Assembly: GCA_956465555.1 (NCBI GenBank)
Contig: OY101119.1
Span: forward strand, 2,218,629-2,282,628
Direction: 5' to 3'
Origin: Nitzschia sp. pyKryTriq1
Taxonomy: Eukaryota; Bacillariophyta; Bacillariophyceae; Bacillariales; Bacillariaceae
DNA: 64,000 bases
Shown: piece after piece, positions 51,102 to 61,452 of the stretch
How the letters are laid out: the number at the start of each line of letters is the position of its first letter
Position numbering within the stretch: position 1 is the first letter of the stretch
The notes under the pieces: generated by a model
What the model was told of the DNA's origin: nothing
Databases searched by the model: none
What the model saw: only the letters and a program-made list of their open reading frames with translations
Made by a program: the position numbers and the translations under genes

Positions 51102-51767
51102 GGTGACATGCCAATATTTTGATTTTTTTATTGTTTAGGTCGGGCAGGGCGATCTCCGCGGTGGGTGCGTTGAAACTTGGTTGAAACGAGACGACGCTGC
51201 TGCGCCTCAAAAAGACAGCAGTCATGCTGGGTCACAACAAAAAGCGCGCAAGCCATGTCGATTTTCAGTCACGAATTCTTTTGTACGTCGGTCGGTTGAC
51301 TGCTCGATTGATCTATTCGACCACGAGATTGAGGTGCGCTACCCCTGTGCGGGAAACGCCCATTGTACCGGTATGTACTATTACACTGTACTCGTACCGG
51401 TAGCTAACATACCTGGTAGTTTATAAAGAAAGGGGGGTGTACCAGGCAGGCACCTTGGGCACAGTACCTGGTACCGTACGCTGACCTGTGTACCGGTACG
51501 TAAACCATACTTTGCATGAATGAATGTACTTGTGCAGTACTCCTTCTCACTTCTCCCACTTCTCACATCTACTCTACTACTGTATTAGTAGCTAGAACTT
51601 TACCACGCGATGACTGAAAGTAGAGACCCGTTCAGACTCCTTCAGCAACTACCTACATGAACCGGTGCTAGAGCTAGCTTACAACATAGTCGTGCTCCTC
51701 CGCTAGGAATAAAATTAAGATGTTAAACCGCCGCGCTGCTATTGTTAACATAGTTATTAGCCGATCA
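51102..51767. other. Intergenic with GTAC/ACCGGT words
   Basis: 5' region of the LMBR1-type gene and 3' region of the aspartate oxidase gene. TACCGGTATGTAC, ACTCGTACCGGTAGC and GTACCTGGTACCGTACG words lie at 51366-51510. CTACTCTACTACTG-type sequence is at 51570-51590. No gene. Confidence 0.5.
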
Positions 51768-53622
51768 TTATCTCGCTGCAACTTCCTCTTCGTCATCGCT
51801 GTATTCCTCCGCATCGGGGACAATGTAATGTGCACCGGCAGACTGAGTGTTGGTAGCCGATGCGCTTGCAACCTCTTCGCCAGCACAGACAGCATCTCGC
51901 AGTGCAGTAGTTTCCAATGTGGGACATATGTGGTGGAGGTCGGAGGCCTCCTCTCGAATCTCCGAAAGACCCTCCAGAGCTGTGGCAAGTCCAGATGGTG
52001 TTCGAACAAGACCGACATGATCCCACATAATACGACGTACTTGTCCCAGAAGTTGTACGGCACGGTGGGCCGCATTGTAGATCTGGTTCGGTTCCAGAGA
52101 AGCTCCAACACGAGAACGTGTACCACCAATTCCTTTCAAAATATTCTTCGATTCTTCCCGCAAGGCCGTACCCTCCTCGCTTCCTACGAAATCAGCAACA
52201 GAACCACCGAAAACAAGACCCTCCAAAAGCGAAGTCGAGGCTAGTCGATTACCGCCATGCAATCCTGTCCTTGCCGCCTCTCCAGCCGCATACAATCCCT
52301 TCAAACTAGTTCGACCATTCATGTCCGTCAAGACACCTCCGCAGGTGTAATGGGCTGCTGGAATAACTGGCAGCTGATCTCTAGCAAGATCTAAACCTCG
52401 TTGAGATAAATGGGCTTGGATGGAAGGGAATCTAGCATGCAACCAATCTCCGTCCCGGTGGGTGATATCCAAGAAGACATTGTGTTCAGTATCCGATTTC
52501 TGACTTTCCTCAAAAACTCCGCGTGCAACAATATCCCTTGGTGCAAGTTCTCCATCTTCGTGGAAGTCTTTGGCAAAGGCTCTACCGCTTGCATCTCGTA
52601 GCACAGCACCCTCTCCACGAAGCGCCTCTGTCAGGAGAAATCTAGCTTCATTCGGCATGCAGAGCGAAGTAGGATGGAATTGGACGTACTCCAGGTCCTT
52701 TGTTTTAACACCGGCTCGACTAGCAAGAGCCACGCTCGATCCAAGGGCATTGAACCCAGCCGGATTGGTCGAATGTTCGTAAATACCTGCTAAACCGCCA
52801 CTAGCCAAGACAGTTCCCCTTGTCGCGAATTCCACCCCTCGCTCTCCTGAAGCTCGATTCAAAGTCGAAACTCCAACGCAAACGCCATCACGCTCCACAA
52901 TATCTGTCACTAGTGTCTGAGGCTGGAATGTAATCAAAGGGTGATTGGCAGCCGCCTGTGTGATGTGTTGTGTAATGATCATCCCAGTATGGTCGGCGTA
53001 GTGTAGGATTCTCGGCGCTGCATGGGAGGCCTCTGAAAGTTAAAAAATAGAAATTCAAATCAGCTCGGGAGCTTAGCAGTACAGAATCATAGGATTTATC
53101 GGACTCACCTAGACACAAACTCAACTCTCCATCCGGCCTCTTGTCAAACGGAACATCGGCGAAAGGGCGACCATTCAACAAAAGCTGGCGAACTCGATCA
53201 GGTCCTTCTTCGGCAACCTTCCGCACCGCCTCGTCTACACAGAGACCAGCTCCTGCTCGATGAATATCATCTGCTAGTGAGTCAGCTGAGTCACCAGATG
53301 AGGGATCGTAGTTGCGATAGATGATTCCACCTTGAGCCCAGTTCGAGTTGCAGTCGTGAGCCACATTTCCGGCAAATAACACGGTTACCGGGATTTTATA
53401 TGTCTGCGCTGCAATAAGAGCCGCAGCACTCCCTGCCACCCCCGATCCAACAACAAGCAACCGATCGTCTGAAGCGGTGCTTAACAGACGCCGCGACCCT
53501 TCTGATCGGAAATTTCTCGCGTCAGGATCCCCCGAGACAACCCCTGTTGATTGCACCAGGAAAGTTCGAGAAACGTGCCTTTGTGCCGATCGAGAGGACA
53601 ACTTAATAGTTCGAAGAACCAT
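51768..53622 (-). CDS. nadB: L-aspartate oxidase (two exons)
   Basis: FAD enzyme oxidising L-aspartate to iminoaspartate, the first step of de novo NAD synthesis. Exons 53109-53622 and 51768-53032, a 76-nt phase-1 intron (GTGAGT to TTCAG), 592 residues. The presequence (about 50 residues, MVLRTIKLSSRSAQRHVSRTFLV) looks organellar. The FAD loop LLVVGSGVAGSAAAL is followed by NSNWAQGGI. Across the intron comes CLEASHAAPRILHYADHTG, matching the family EGGHSxxRILHAxDxTG, which supports the join. Later come LEYVQFHPTSL, EALRGEGAVLRD, IPAAHYTCGGVLTDMNGRT and LYAAGEAARTGLHGGNRLASTSLLEG. These distinguish it from succinate dehydrogenase by the overall NadB layout. The C-terminus is acidic. Confidence 0.93.
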
Positions 53623-54554
53623 CCTGACAATTTAGTCGACTACAGTAGATGAATACGGGGCGAAGCAACGTCGAAATTGTATGGTAATGACTACTTTCTC
53701 GGCTCAATTGCACATCAAGAGAGAAGACTGTCGGACTTCCCCAGCCTATTGAACAAAAGGCAATGTGCCGATCCTTTTCGAGCCGAAGGTAAAAAAAAGG
53801 CCAAACGCCAAACACGTGAGCGCTCGATCCGACTCAACTCCGGGTCCACCGATTTCATGAAGATCCGGAAGCAATGGCCGACGATGATTGGATGAGAACC
53901 TTGCACCCGTAGTGAAGGCCACGCACCCGCCACGTAAAAAGACCTTCGCTCATCTGCCAACGCGGCGGCGCAGCAAAACTCCGCATTTTCATTTCTTTTT
54001 TGTCCCAAAATCGCGAACTCCAAGACGCAAAGGAGAAGATATTTTGATCAAACTAGTCCATCCAAACTTTTCGCTGCTTTACGATATTCTATACTAGTAT
54101 TGAAGATATATCGTAAAGCAGCGAAAAAGTGCACTGTCTAATTTAGCTGCTACCTTGACGGTCGAGAGCAATGAATCTCTCTTGCGCCGGAACGATGTCA
54201 GCGACACTAGTATCGTTCCCACGTCGGCGGTCCCGCCCGCATAGGCTGTCGCCTCTCTATCGTATTCTCTTACCCATTGCAGCCCTCTCTACTAGCTAGG
54301 AGTCTAGCAAGTAGAAAGAAGCACCATATACTTCAATATCGGAAAGAAGAACCTATAGTACTTGGTTGCTACATAGTGAACCACTAGATTCATAATCAGA
54401 TCTCTGTCTGACGTCGTCCAAAATACAGCAGCGTGTGCTATAGTCACTCGCAATCTCTAGTGTTGCTACTCTCTAGAGAGAAAATGTCAGCTGGATAACT
54501 GAAAGTTGGCAGGGAAGATTTTTGATCTAGGAATTCTAGTGTCTTGGCCATTCT
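53623..54554. other. Intergenic with a strong hairpin
   Basis: 5' region of the aspartate oxidase gene and 3' region of the GH2 gene, with no supported gene. The hairpin at 54068-54127 is listed separately. CTCT/CTAG low-complexity words occur near 54280-54310 and 54460-54482. Confidence 0.5.
54068..54127. repeat. 20-bp perfect inverted repeat, 20-nt loop
   Basis: TTTTCGCTGCTTTACGATAT (54068-54087) is exactly reverse-complemented at 54108-54127. The loop is 20 nt. It could be the shrunken core of a MITE, a transcription end signal or a small-RNA precursor. Confidence 0.85.
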
Positions 54555-56660
54555 CTAATTGGAGATTCTTTTCCGCAATGACATAACGGCATGCTCATTT
54601 TGTTGGATATCCCCCAAGTGCTTCTCCGATTTTCTCTTTGTAGCGTTGTATTTCGCTGCTACAATATCAAAGATTGGTTTCTTCCTTCTCCAAAAGTCGA
54701 TTGAGCCCTTGTGATTCTCTCCGCCTGGCCTGTGACTTTGACTCACATTGATATAGCTGCAAGTTGGAGGATATACACTGGGGATGTACGGGCATGCCGT
54801 GTGATTCTGATCACCCGCTTTGAAGTCAAAGAGATGCCACAAAGTCATTCCAGAAACGTTTGAATTGGAAATTCCAACTTCGACATCGGCTTCGATTATC
54901 TGGCTTTGATAGGCGAGGGTCCACCTGGCAGCTGTAGCATTGTCTGACCATTCATAGATACCTCCAGCACCCGTCTCAGAAATAATGAAGGGTTTTCCGA
55001 GGCCCGTAAAGTAGGAAGCAAGATCGGTCCAATATTCTTTGGGAATCCATTCAGGGTGATACCAGCCTGGATAGCCGTTGACCGATATGACATCTGCTGC
55101 TGCATTACAAACGTCCCAGTGAGGTGGCCCCCTCGCTGCGTAGGTCACCAATCTAGTAATGTCACGTGATTTGATGATTTCCGCTGACATTTGATAGGCC
55201 TGACAAGCTTCTGGAATGTCCGAGTCGCCCTCGTTGAAGAACGCCCAAAAGGCAATGGAAGGATGATTCATGGCGTTATCAATCATTTCGTTCAGTTGAT
55301 GAGCTTGAAACCCGAGGAACACTGGATCAGTCATGTTGGCGGCCTTGACACCCGGACCCAACGTTTCACTCCACATGACCATTCCGTTTTCATCCATGCG
55401 ATCGAGCCATCGAGGGTCTTGTGGGTAGTGTGCACCGCGGACGAAATTGGCACCACCTTCTCGAAGGATGGCAACATCTTCGTCCATTTGAGCATCCGTA
55501 GGAGAGGCCGAAGTATCTGGCCATTCTGTGTGATGATTCCAGCCGACCAACTTTAAAATCTCGCCATTAAGGCGAATCCTAAATGAATTTTGGTCGACAT
55601 CCACAATTCGCAAACCGAATCGTTCCTGAATGATCGCCCCGTTCAGGCTTGTAGTAAGCGTGTGGAGTTGAGGATCCGTCGTTGACCATACACGTGGGTT
55701 GGGTACCGAGACATCTCTGAAGGTGACTACTCCATCGATTGCAATCCCAGAATACTCTATCAATGAGTCGTTGTCGAATGCAAGGAAAATTTCGTTGACT
55801 GGACCCGTCAGCTTGTCATTAGTCAAATGTATAGCCACGTTGACCGTAGAAAGCGACTGGGGACTAACGTACACTCGCCAAGGCCAAGGAACACCCAATG
55901 GTGGCAGAGCATGAACTTCAACCGATCGTATGATCCCTCCATAATGCCAAAAATCCCCACCCGTATGCATCGGCGCTGTTGTTGCATTGAAGCGATTGTC
56001 GACAAGGACAAATATTTCGTTCTCCACAGAATTCTGCGGAGGAATCGTCAGAGAGAACGCGACATACCCTCCAGACAAGTGGTCTCCAATCTCATTACCG
56101 TTAACCCACACCCGGCAGTAGAATGAACAAGCCTGGAACTGAATCTTGGCTCCTGTCTCAGTCAAATTGAATGAAAACCCCCTCCGAAAAAAGCTGACTC
56201 CTCGGTATCCAAGATGACCAGGAAGCTCGTTGTCCACACAGGAAGGAATACCAACCAATTCTCTTGTTCTGATCTTGGATGGATCGAAGTCTGGGTTCAT
56301 GGAATCGAATGCAATCGGTGGATTATTTGCTGATCCTAGCCGTGTTGTTTCCCAAACGCCATCGAGTAGCTCCACCTTACGATCACCATCGTATCTTGGC
56401 CAATATGGCGGAATTCGCGCTCCAGAACTCGAGACCCCAACGAGAATTATTAAAATTAACAAAATACTGATGGCTAGAGTTTGTTTGGCACTCATACTGT
56501 CGGGTATGGGCTTCAAGAGAGGAGGGAAGATAGTAGTATGATGTGATGATGTAGAGGATGCAGCAACATGGAAAATTGGACGCGTTGGATAGAGGATTGT
56601 AGATGATGCTGGTCGGATCTTTGATATTGATCTCCCTCGTGAAAAGTGAATAGCTGGCAT
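54555..56660 (-). CDS. Glycoside hydrolase family 2 protein (beta-galactosidase/glucuronidase-like)
   Basis: 701 residues, single exon, retaining exo-glycosidase family. Either the ATG at 56660 or the one at 56495 (MSAKQTLAISILLILIILVGVSSS) could start it. The second gives a textbook signal peptide or anchor, so the enzyme is probably secreted or membrane-held. Domains: sugar-binding jelly roll (LDGVWETTR... VWVNGNEIGDHLSGGYVAF), an immunoglobulin-like middle, then the TIM barrel starting LVGWNHHTEWPDTSASPTD. AFFNEGDSD carries the acid/base Glu. ISETGAGGIYEW carries the nucleophile Glu. Many NxT/S sequons suggest glycosylation. Substrate may be beta-glucuronide, galactoside or a wall glycan. 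The usual C-terminal domains of long bacterial enzymes are lacking. Confidence 0.88.
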   Translation of the reverse strand: MPAIHFSRGRSISKIRPASSTILYPTRPIFHVAASSTSSHHTTIFPPLLKPIPDSMSAKQTLAISILLILIILVGVSSSGARIPPYWPRYDGDRKVELLDGVWETTRLGSANNPPIAFDSMNPDFDPSKIRTRELVGIPSCVDNELPGHLGYRGVSFFRRGFSFNLTETGAKIQFQACSFYCRVWVNGNEIGDHLSGGYVAFSLTIPPQNSVENEIFVLVDNRFNATTAPMHTGGDFWHYGGIIRSVEVHALPPLGVPWPWRVYVSPQSLSTVNVAIHLTNDKLTGPVNEIFLAFDNDSLIEYSGIAIDGVVTFRDVSVPNPRVWSTTDPQLHTLTTSLNGAIIQERFGLRIVDVDQNSFRIRLNGEILKLVGWNHHTEWPDTSASPTDAQMDEDVAILREGGANFVRGAHYPQDPRWLDRMDENGMVMWSETLGPGVKAANMTDPVFLGFQAHQLNEMIDNAMNHPSIAFWAFFNEGDSDIPEACQAYQMSAEIIKSRDITRLVTYAARGPPHWDVCNAAADVISVNGYPGWYHPEWIPKEYWTDLASYFTGLGKPFIISETGAGGIYEWSDNATAARWTLAYQSQIIEADVEVGISNSNVSGMTLWHLFDFKAGDQNHTACPYIPSVYPPTCSYINVSQSHRPGGENHKGSIDFWRRKKPIFDIVAAKYNATKRKSEKHLGDIQQNEHAVMSLRKRISN

Positions 56661-57343
56661 CGAAATCTTCTTGTTGTGGTTCGGCGACGACTACGACGAC
56701 TCCTCCAACCACTCCCAAACTCCAACGACGACGACGACCTCTTCTGGGTCACGAGCGACGTTTGCGCCTTGCGGTCACAAACGGAAGGATAGGTTCGCCA
56801 ATGTTTCTATTTATTGGTCCTTCCAGGAAAGTAATGTCATCTGCGAATCCAAAGCACTAAGTGAAACTGTCCCAACAGGTTCGCACTGCAAAATTCTGCC
56901 TGCCGACTAAAAACTGCCGACCTCGAAAGATAGATTTTGGCTCTCCTCTCTCCTCCACCCCACCAGCGCGCGCGCTACCAGCAGTGCAGACAGTACCAGT
57001 ATGTACTGGCCACCACGCACTACTTTCAGCCAGTCGTCTTCGGCCGCATTTTAGACGAAAGGGCAGAGGAAAACGCACAAAAAGACCGTGTGTGGTCTTT
57101 TTCCAACTTGCGAGCAAACAGCTCTCTACCGGTATTTCAACCCCACTGGTACAAGTGCTGGCGTATGATATTGTAGCTGCTGCGGTCCCTCTGCTTTATT
57201 TCCCCAGATCGTCCCTGTTCATACTGTACATAGTGAACACATCATTACTCAAAAACCCCGAAGGCTCGGTGTCTGGTTGTGAAAGCACGCACATCAAGGT
57301 GATTTATTCATCCTTCTCGGTCGATTGATTGATTCAACCAAGC
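56661..57343. promoter_or_regulatory. Divergent intergenic region
   Basis: Between the leftward GH2 gene and the rightward RTKSGDG-repeat gene. No gene supported. A GACGACGAC/CCTCC-rich patch lies at 56690-56740. Confidence 0.45.
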
Positions 57344-58537
57344 ATGAGTGACGATGAGATGAGCGACAACGATCAGCCACCCGCGCTGGAAGATGCGGAC
57401 ATTGATGATGTTTCGTCGGGTGCCTCGGTAGTGACAGAGAGCTCCGCCAGCGTGTCCATTGAGACAGAGGATGAAACGTCTGAGCGAAGAGGCCGGAGGG
57501 CCATGGAAGAAGACGAGTCTTCAAATGATGGCATGGGCGACTCTCCAGAGCGCCAGCAAGATAGCGACGAGGAGGAGGAGGGCGTGTTAGGGCCGGCATT
57601 TGTAGTGCCACTGAAAACTGGATCTGATGACGAGACCGAGGACTACGATAGACCGAGCAACCCGACGCCAGGTCGAATGCGAAGGCGACGATCGGTAGAA
57701 GAAAGGGAAGAAGTCTTGGAGCGAAACTCATTGCGACGTCAAAGATCGAATGATATGCTGGCAGCTATGCGAGCTGCTGCCGTGTCTATAGGTGAGGATG
57801 ACGAAAAGGAGGATTCCGGTGATGCCCCTAGGCGTACGCCTCCTGGTCGCACCAAATCGGGTGACTTGGTAAACGGAGGCGCTGATGCAGAGGCTGGCGG
57901 GCCTCGACGCCGTCCTCCTCCTCGAACAAAATCAGGAGATGGTCTCGGAGGAGGAGCTGGAGGTCCGCCGCGTCGACGACCGCCCACCCGCACCAAATCA
58001 GGAGACGGCTTTGCTACTCCAGGTGAGCCACCACAGCGGGCGGTTCGTCGGGCACCTTCGGGGCCTGGCAATCTCGCAGAGAGCGGCGAGGCGGGTGACT
58101 TTGTGGTTCCACTGCGTGACGATAGCGATGACAATGCCGATTTTCTTATGTCTCCGTCTGGACGAAGACGCCGCACAGGCGAAGAGAAAGATACTGCCTT
58201 ATCTCGCAATGCAGTACGTCGGCAGGCGTCCAGTGATATGTTGCGATCCATGAGAGAAGCCACCATACGGGCGCCACCGGCGAGAGCCAAGTCGAGCGCG
58301 GCAGCTCTGTCAAGGAGACCACCACCGCGAACGAAATCAGGGGACGGGCTGGAGGGTGCAGACTCGTCTCAAAGACCGGCACCTCGACGACGACCCCCTG
58401 CACGAACCAAGTCAGGTGATGGGTTGGGAGGCGGTGATGGTGATGGCGATTCTTCTGCTGCCCCACGCCGCAGGCCACCCGCGCGCACCAAATCCGGTGC
58501 AGCTTTTGAGCTTGCGACCACAATTATAGAAGAGTAA
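57344..58537 (+). CDS. Disordered RTKSGDG-repeat protein
   Basis: 397 residues, single exon, starting at the ATG of MSDDEMSDNDQ; the frame is open a few codons further up but without an ATG. Function unknown. The N-terminus is acidic (Glu/Asp/Ser). Two related blocks carry FVVPL followed by acidic residues, then R-rich RRRR..EE, LSRNAVRRQASSDMLRSMR or LERNSLRRQRSNDMLAAMR, near residues 85-150 and 245-310. Between and after them is a repeat RRRPPPRTKSGDGLGGG in about seven variants. Each RTKS gives a basophilic-kinase-type site (R-x-K-S). Likely an intrinsically disordered scaffold or phospho-binding protein. The repeats are GC-rich and generate long antisense open frames that I ignore. Confidence 0.75.
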   Translation: MSDDEMSDNDQPPALEDADIDDVSSGASVVTESSASVSIETEDETSERRGRRAMEEDESSNDGMGDSPERQQDSDEEEEGVLGPAFVVPLKTGSDDETEDYDRPSNPTPGRMRRRRSVEEREEVLERNSLRRQRSNDMLAAMRAAAVSIGEDDEKEDSGDAPRRTPPGRTKSGDLVNGGADAEAGGPRRRPPPRTKSGDGLGGGAGGPPRRRPPTRTKSGDGFATPGEPPQRAVRRAPSGPGNLAESGEAGDFVVPLRDDSDDNADFLMSPSGRRRRTGEEKDTALSRNAVRRQASSDMLRSMREATIRAPPARAKSSAAALSRRPPPRTKSGDGLEGADSSQRPAPRRRPPARTKSGDGLGGGDGDGDSSAAPRRRPPARTKSGAAFELATTIIEE

Positions 58538-59137
58538 CGCATTCAGCCATGCGGATACGAGATTTGAGAAGGAGAAAAAAACAGCAACCGGCATGCGCAT
58601 GCTAACGATCGCGACCTGTTCGTTCCTACTACGGTGACGTATCGGAATGAAGACTGCGAGAGAAAAATATTGAGAAGTTAAACTATAGAAGGAGGAAAAT
58701 TCTACAAACGACTACGCAACACAACAACTATGGAGCATTTCAATGAATTGTCATATTCTTTTGAGCTACACTTGCACCTGACAGAAGTCGTTTTCCAGCT
58801 GAGAATGCCCACTCTCATGGCCGACCTTACGCTGAGAATAGCTGGCTGATCAAATCGCCTCGGAAATCAGCAGTCCGTGCCGCGGTATAGATCAGTCTCT
58901 ACTCTTTATTCGCGTACATCATAGTACTCATCCTCGTGTCTTTGGAGAGATCGAGTAGACCTTTTGGACCGCTCTACGAGTATTATGATAGCTCTTCCAA
59001 TAGAAGTATTGTTCGTATCTTACTTCTAGATCTTCTCCAATCCAATTGGGAGTCGAAGGAGTCGTACTCGCCTTAACTGCTCCCTGCCTCCTGATGCCTG
59101 CGCCCCCGTCCCCCGTCCCTCCCGCGAAGCCATCATC
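58538..59137. other. Intergenic
   Basis: 600 bp between tandem rightward genes. No gene or repeat recognised. Pyrimidine-rich sequence just before 59137 (CCCGTCCCCCGTCCCTCCC) is probably leader or promoter. Confidence 0.45.
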
Positions 59138-60757
59138 ATGCTAGAGTATCATCGATCTTGCGTCTACACACGGAACTACCAAACACAAGGAGAGATGAAA
59201 ACAGTAGGAACTTATCGAGAATTAAAGCATCAGAATCTTGTCGACGAGCGCAAAGATTATTCATCTTGCCCAAGGTGGAGAGTTTTCGCGCGAATGAAAA
59301 CCAAAAGAAGCAGATCCAGAATGAAAGATACATTGCTGAAGGCGATAGCACTATTTTCTGTATTGCCACCCATCACCTATTCTAAAACCGATGGGTGGTA
59401 TAGAGAATGCAAAGGGGACGAGTGTGGTTCCGGGGCTGGTCGAGGCGGCAGTGCAAATTGCAAGGACTTGCATGCCGAATGTAAGCAGTTTGCTCTGCAG
59501 GGAGAATGCAGGATCAACCCTCCCTGGATGCACACCAATTGCCGAAGATCGTGCGGCCTCTGTCTAGCAGACGAGCTAGAAGACGAACCCTGCGACGATT
59601 TACACACCAGTTGCTCTCTATGGGCAAGTGAGCTTGAGTGTTTTACGAATCCTGGCTATATGACCAGAGCTTGCCGGAAGTCATGTTGGTTCTGTGTGAA
59701 TAAGACATCGGACCAGTTTGAGGGTCTGGGGGAAGATGAAATTCAAAGAAGAACCCGCTATTCGCAAACAGATTTCGGGCTGTGGCAGTCTATTCCAGAA
59801 GTCAACGGTGAGCAAGTACGACAGGAAATTCTGAAGATGGCGCGATATGCTATGAAACTAGACAATATTGGACCAGGAACACTGTGCAATAACCTGCACC
59901 ACGAATGTGCCCAGTGGGTCGTTGAGAAAGGCAGCTGCGAAGCAGACCTTGACTTTATGCTATCGCACTGTTCGTTGGCATGCCAGTATTGCGATAGAGT
60001 TGATGAATACCATTCTTGCCGGCGCACAGAGGGAAAGTCTGGTTCAGTTTCTTTTGGGGATTTGGCGCAAATTCAAACGCACCTCTTCCATGAAAAGAAA
60101 GCTCGGAATCTGTTGGATACATTCCCCGAAAAACTAGAGAGTGGCGAATGGATTTTTTCTTTGGATTATTCTGATTTCTGGAAGGACCCGACTCTAGAAA
60201 TGGAAGAGTTGATGCGTGCGTTGAAATCCGAAAAGAGTCCCTTGGAATGGACCGAGGCTTCTGCAGAGATGCCCAAGGCTGCTTCCTCTGATAGCTTCAC
60301 TAAGCGCACCGGAAAAGTGGCCAAGTGTGATTTCTTCTGTCAGGAGGCCGAACCTGCCATGGGCGCCCTGATCGGTAACATCGCCGACCTTTTGCAAATC
60401 AAACCGGAATATCTTCAGCCTCTGGAATTTGTACACTACCAACGGGGAGAACGATTTTCGGCGCATCACGATAATCGTGCCCATGATAGCTGGAGACATA
60501 GTGGGAATCGCGTTTTGACTGTCTTTATCTCACTGCAAAAATCACAAAGTGGAGGATCATTCGGGTTTCCTGACTACGATTGGATGTTGATTGAGCAACC
60601 ACAAATTCTTGTTTGGCCCAATGTTATGGCCGATTCCCCGACGGAAGGGGTACGACGAATGAGGAGTGAACAGTTACCAGTGGTGGACGGTGATATGTTT
60701 GGCGTCTACGCTACACTTCGGCAGTATCCGTATGACAGTGGTAACCCATGCTCGTAG
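59138..60757 (+). CDS. ShKT-domain prolyl 4-hydroxylase-like protein, active site altered
   Basis: Up to 539 residues. The ATG at 59138 opens the frame; MKTKRSRSRMKDTLLKAIALFSVLPPITYS starting near residue 53 is a better secretory signal and may be the true start. Three ShKT-type Cys domains follow (CKDLHAECKQFALQGEC...; CDDLHTSCSLWASELEC...; CNNLHHECAQWVVEKGSC...), six Cys each. They flank and precede a 2-oxoglutarate/Fe(II) dioxygenase domain of the P4H alpha type (LEFVHYQRGERFSAHHDN, with the H-x-D pair). In the distal part, where active enzymes have S/T-x-H-x-A/G-x-P-V and a Lys, this one has MRSEQLPVVDGDM. The third iron ligand His and the 2OG-binding Lys are absent by my alignment. It may be a pseudoenzyme in the ER or secreted. 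Confidence 0.85.
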   Translation: MLEYHRSCVYTRNYQTQGEMKTVGTYRELKHQNLVDERKDYSSCPRWRVFARMKTKRSRSRMKDTLLKAIALFSVLPPITYSKTDGWYRECKGDECGSGAGRGGSANCKDLHAECKQFALQGECRINPPWMHTNCRRSCGLCLADELEDEPCDDLHTSCSLWASELECFTNPGYMTRACRKSCWFCVNKTSDQFEGLGEDEIQRRTRYSQTDFGLWQSIPEVNGEQVRQEILKMARYAMKLDNIGPGTLCNNLHHECAQWVVEKGSCEADLDFMLSHCSLACQYCDRVDEYHSCRRTEGKSGSVSFGDLAQIQTHLFHEKKARNLLDTFPEKLESGEWIFSLDYSDFWKDPTLEMEELMRALKSEKSPLEWTEASAEMPKAASSDSFTKRTGKVAKCDFFCQEAEPAMGALIGNIADLLQIKPEYLQPLEFVHYQRGERFSAHHDNRAHDSWRHSGNRVLTVFISLQKSQSGGSFGFPDYDWMLIEQPQILVWPNVMADSPTEGVRRMRSEQLPVVDGDMFGVYATLRQYPYDSGNPCS

Positions 60758-61146
60758 GGGAAGGGAAGTACATTATCCTTTGCGGCATTACTGGTGGTGC
60801 AAGTCTAGTAGTAGCCGGCGATGTGCAACTTCAGTTCTTACTGAACTGGCACAAAACAGCTCTTTCCAGCAAAATTTTTGCACCCACTTCTCTGCTGCTT
60901 TTCCGAGCGTCCTACGAATAACCACTACTGTAGCACAGTACTCCAGAGTGCAGTGCCCCCGTACAAAACGTTTCTGCTCGAGCCCTGTACTATAATTACA
61001 GCAGCTAGCCATCTTTCCTTCCCTCCACTAGCTACCTGCCCTTGGTGACAATACGTGTATTTCAAGGCAGCTGAGCCAATCCTGTATGCTACGGTATGGC
61101 GAGGAAAAAAGAATATGGAAGCCGTGGAATGGGCGTGTCCTGTTTC
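60758..61146. other. Intergenic
   Basis: No supported gene. Frames on both strands are short and unremarkable. It precedes the 153-bp tandem duplication. Confidence 0.5.
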
Positions 61147-61452
61147 GATACCTTATTAGGCAGTCGTGTCGTAGAAAGAGCTGACGCACTCTTGCTTTTA
61201 CTTTAGTATGCTACCATTAGTATGCTACCATTAGAGTGACCCGAGGATACGCTACAGCTTTAGCCATGGCCTATGATTGGAGTCATCAGCAGAGAGTATG
61301 ATACCTTATTAGGCAGTCGTGTCGTAGAAAGAGCTGACGCACTCTTGCTTTTACTTTAGTATGCTACCATTAGTATGCTACCATTAGAGTGACCCGAGGA
61401 TACGCTACAGCTTTAGCCATGGCCTATGATTGGAGTCATCAGCAGAGAGTAT
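61147..61452 (+). repeat. 153-bp perfect tandem duplication
   Basis: Copies 61147-61299 and 61300-61452 look identical. Each contains an inner 14-bp tandem pair, AGTATGCTACCATT twice. Identity implies a recent duplication or ongoing homogenisation. No coding content. Confidence 0.92.

Noticed and set aside
57739-58290. Minus-strand open frame of 183 codons opposite the RTKSGDG-repeat gene
   Set aside because: It is the antisense image of the repeats; its own repeat pattern follows from theirs.
61147-61452. CRISPR-like array
   Set aside because: Only two long identical units without spacers, in a eukaryotic nuclear setting: a plain tandem duplication.
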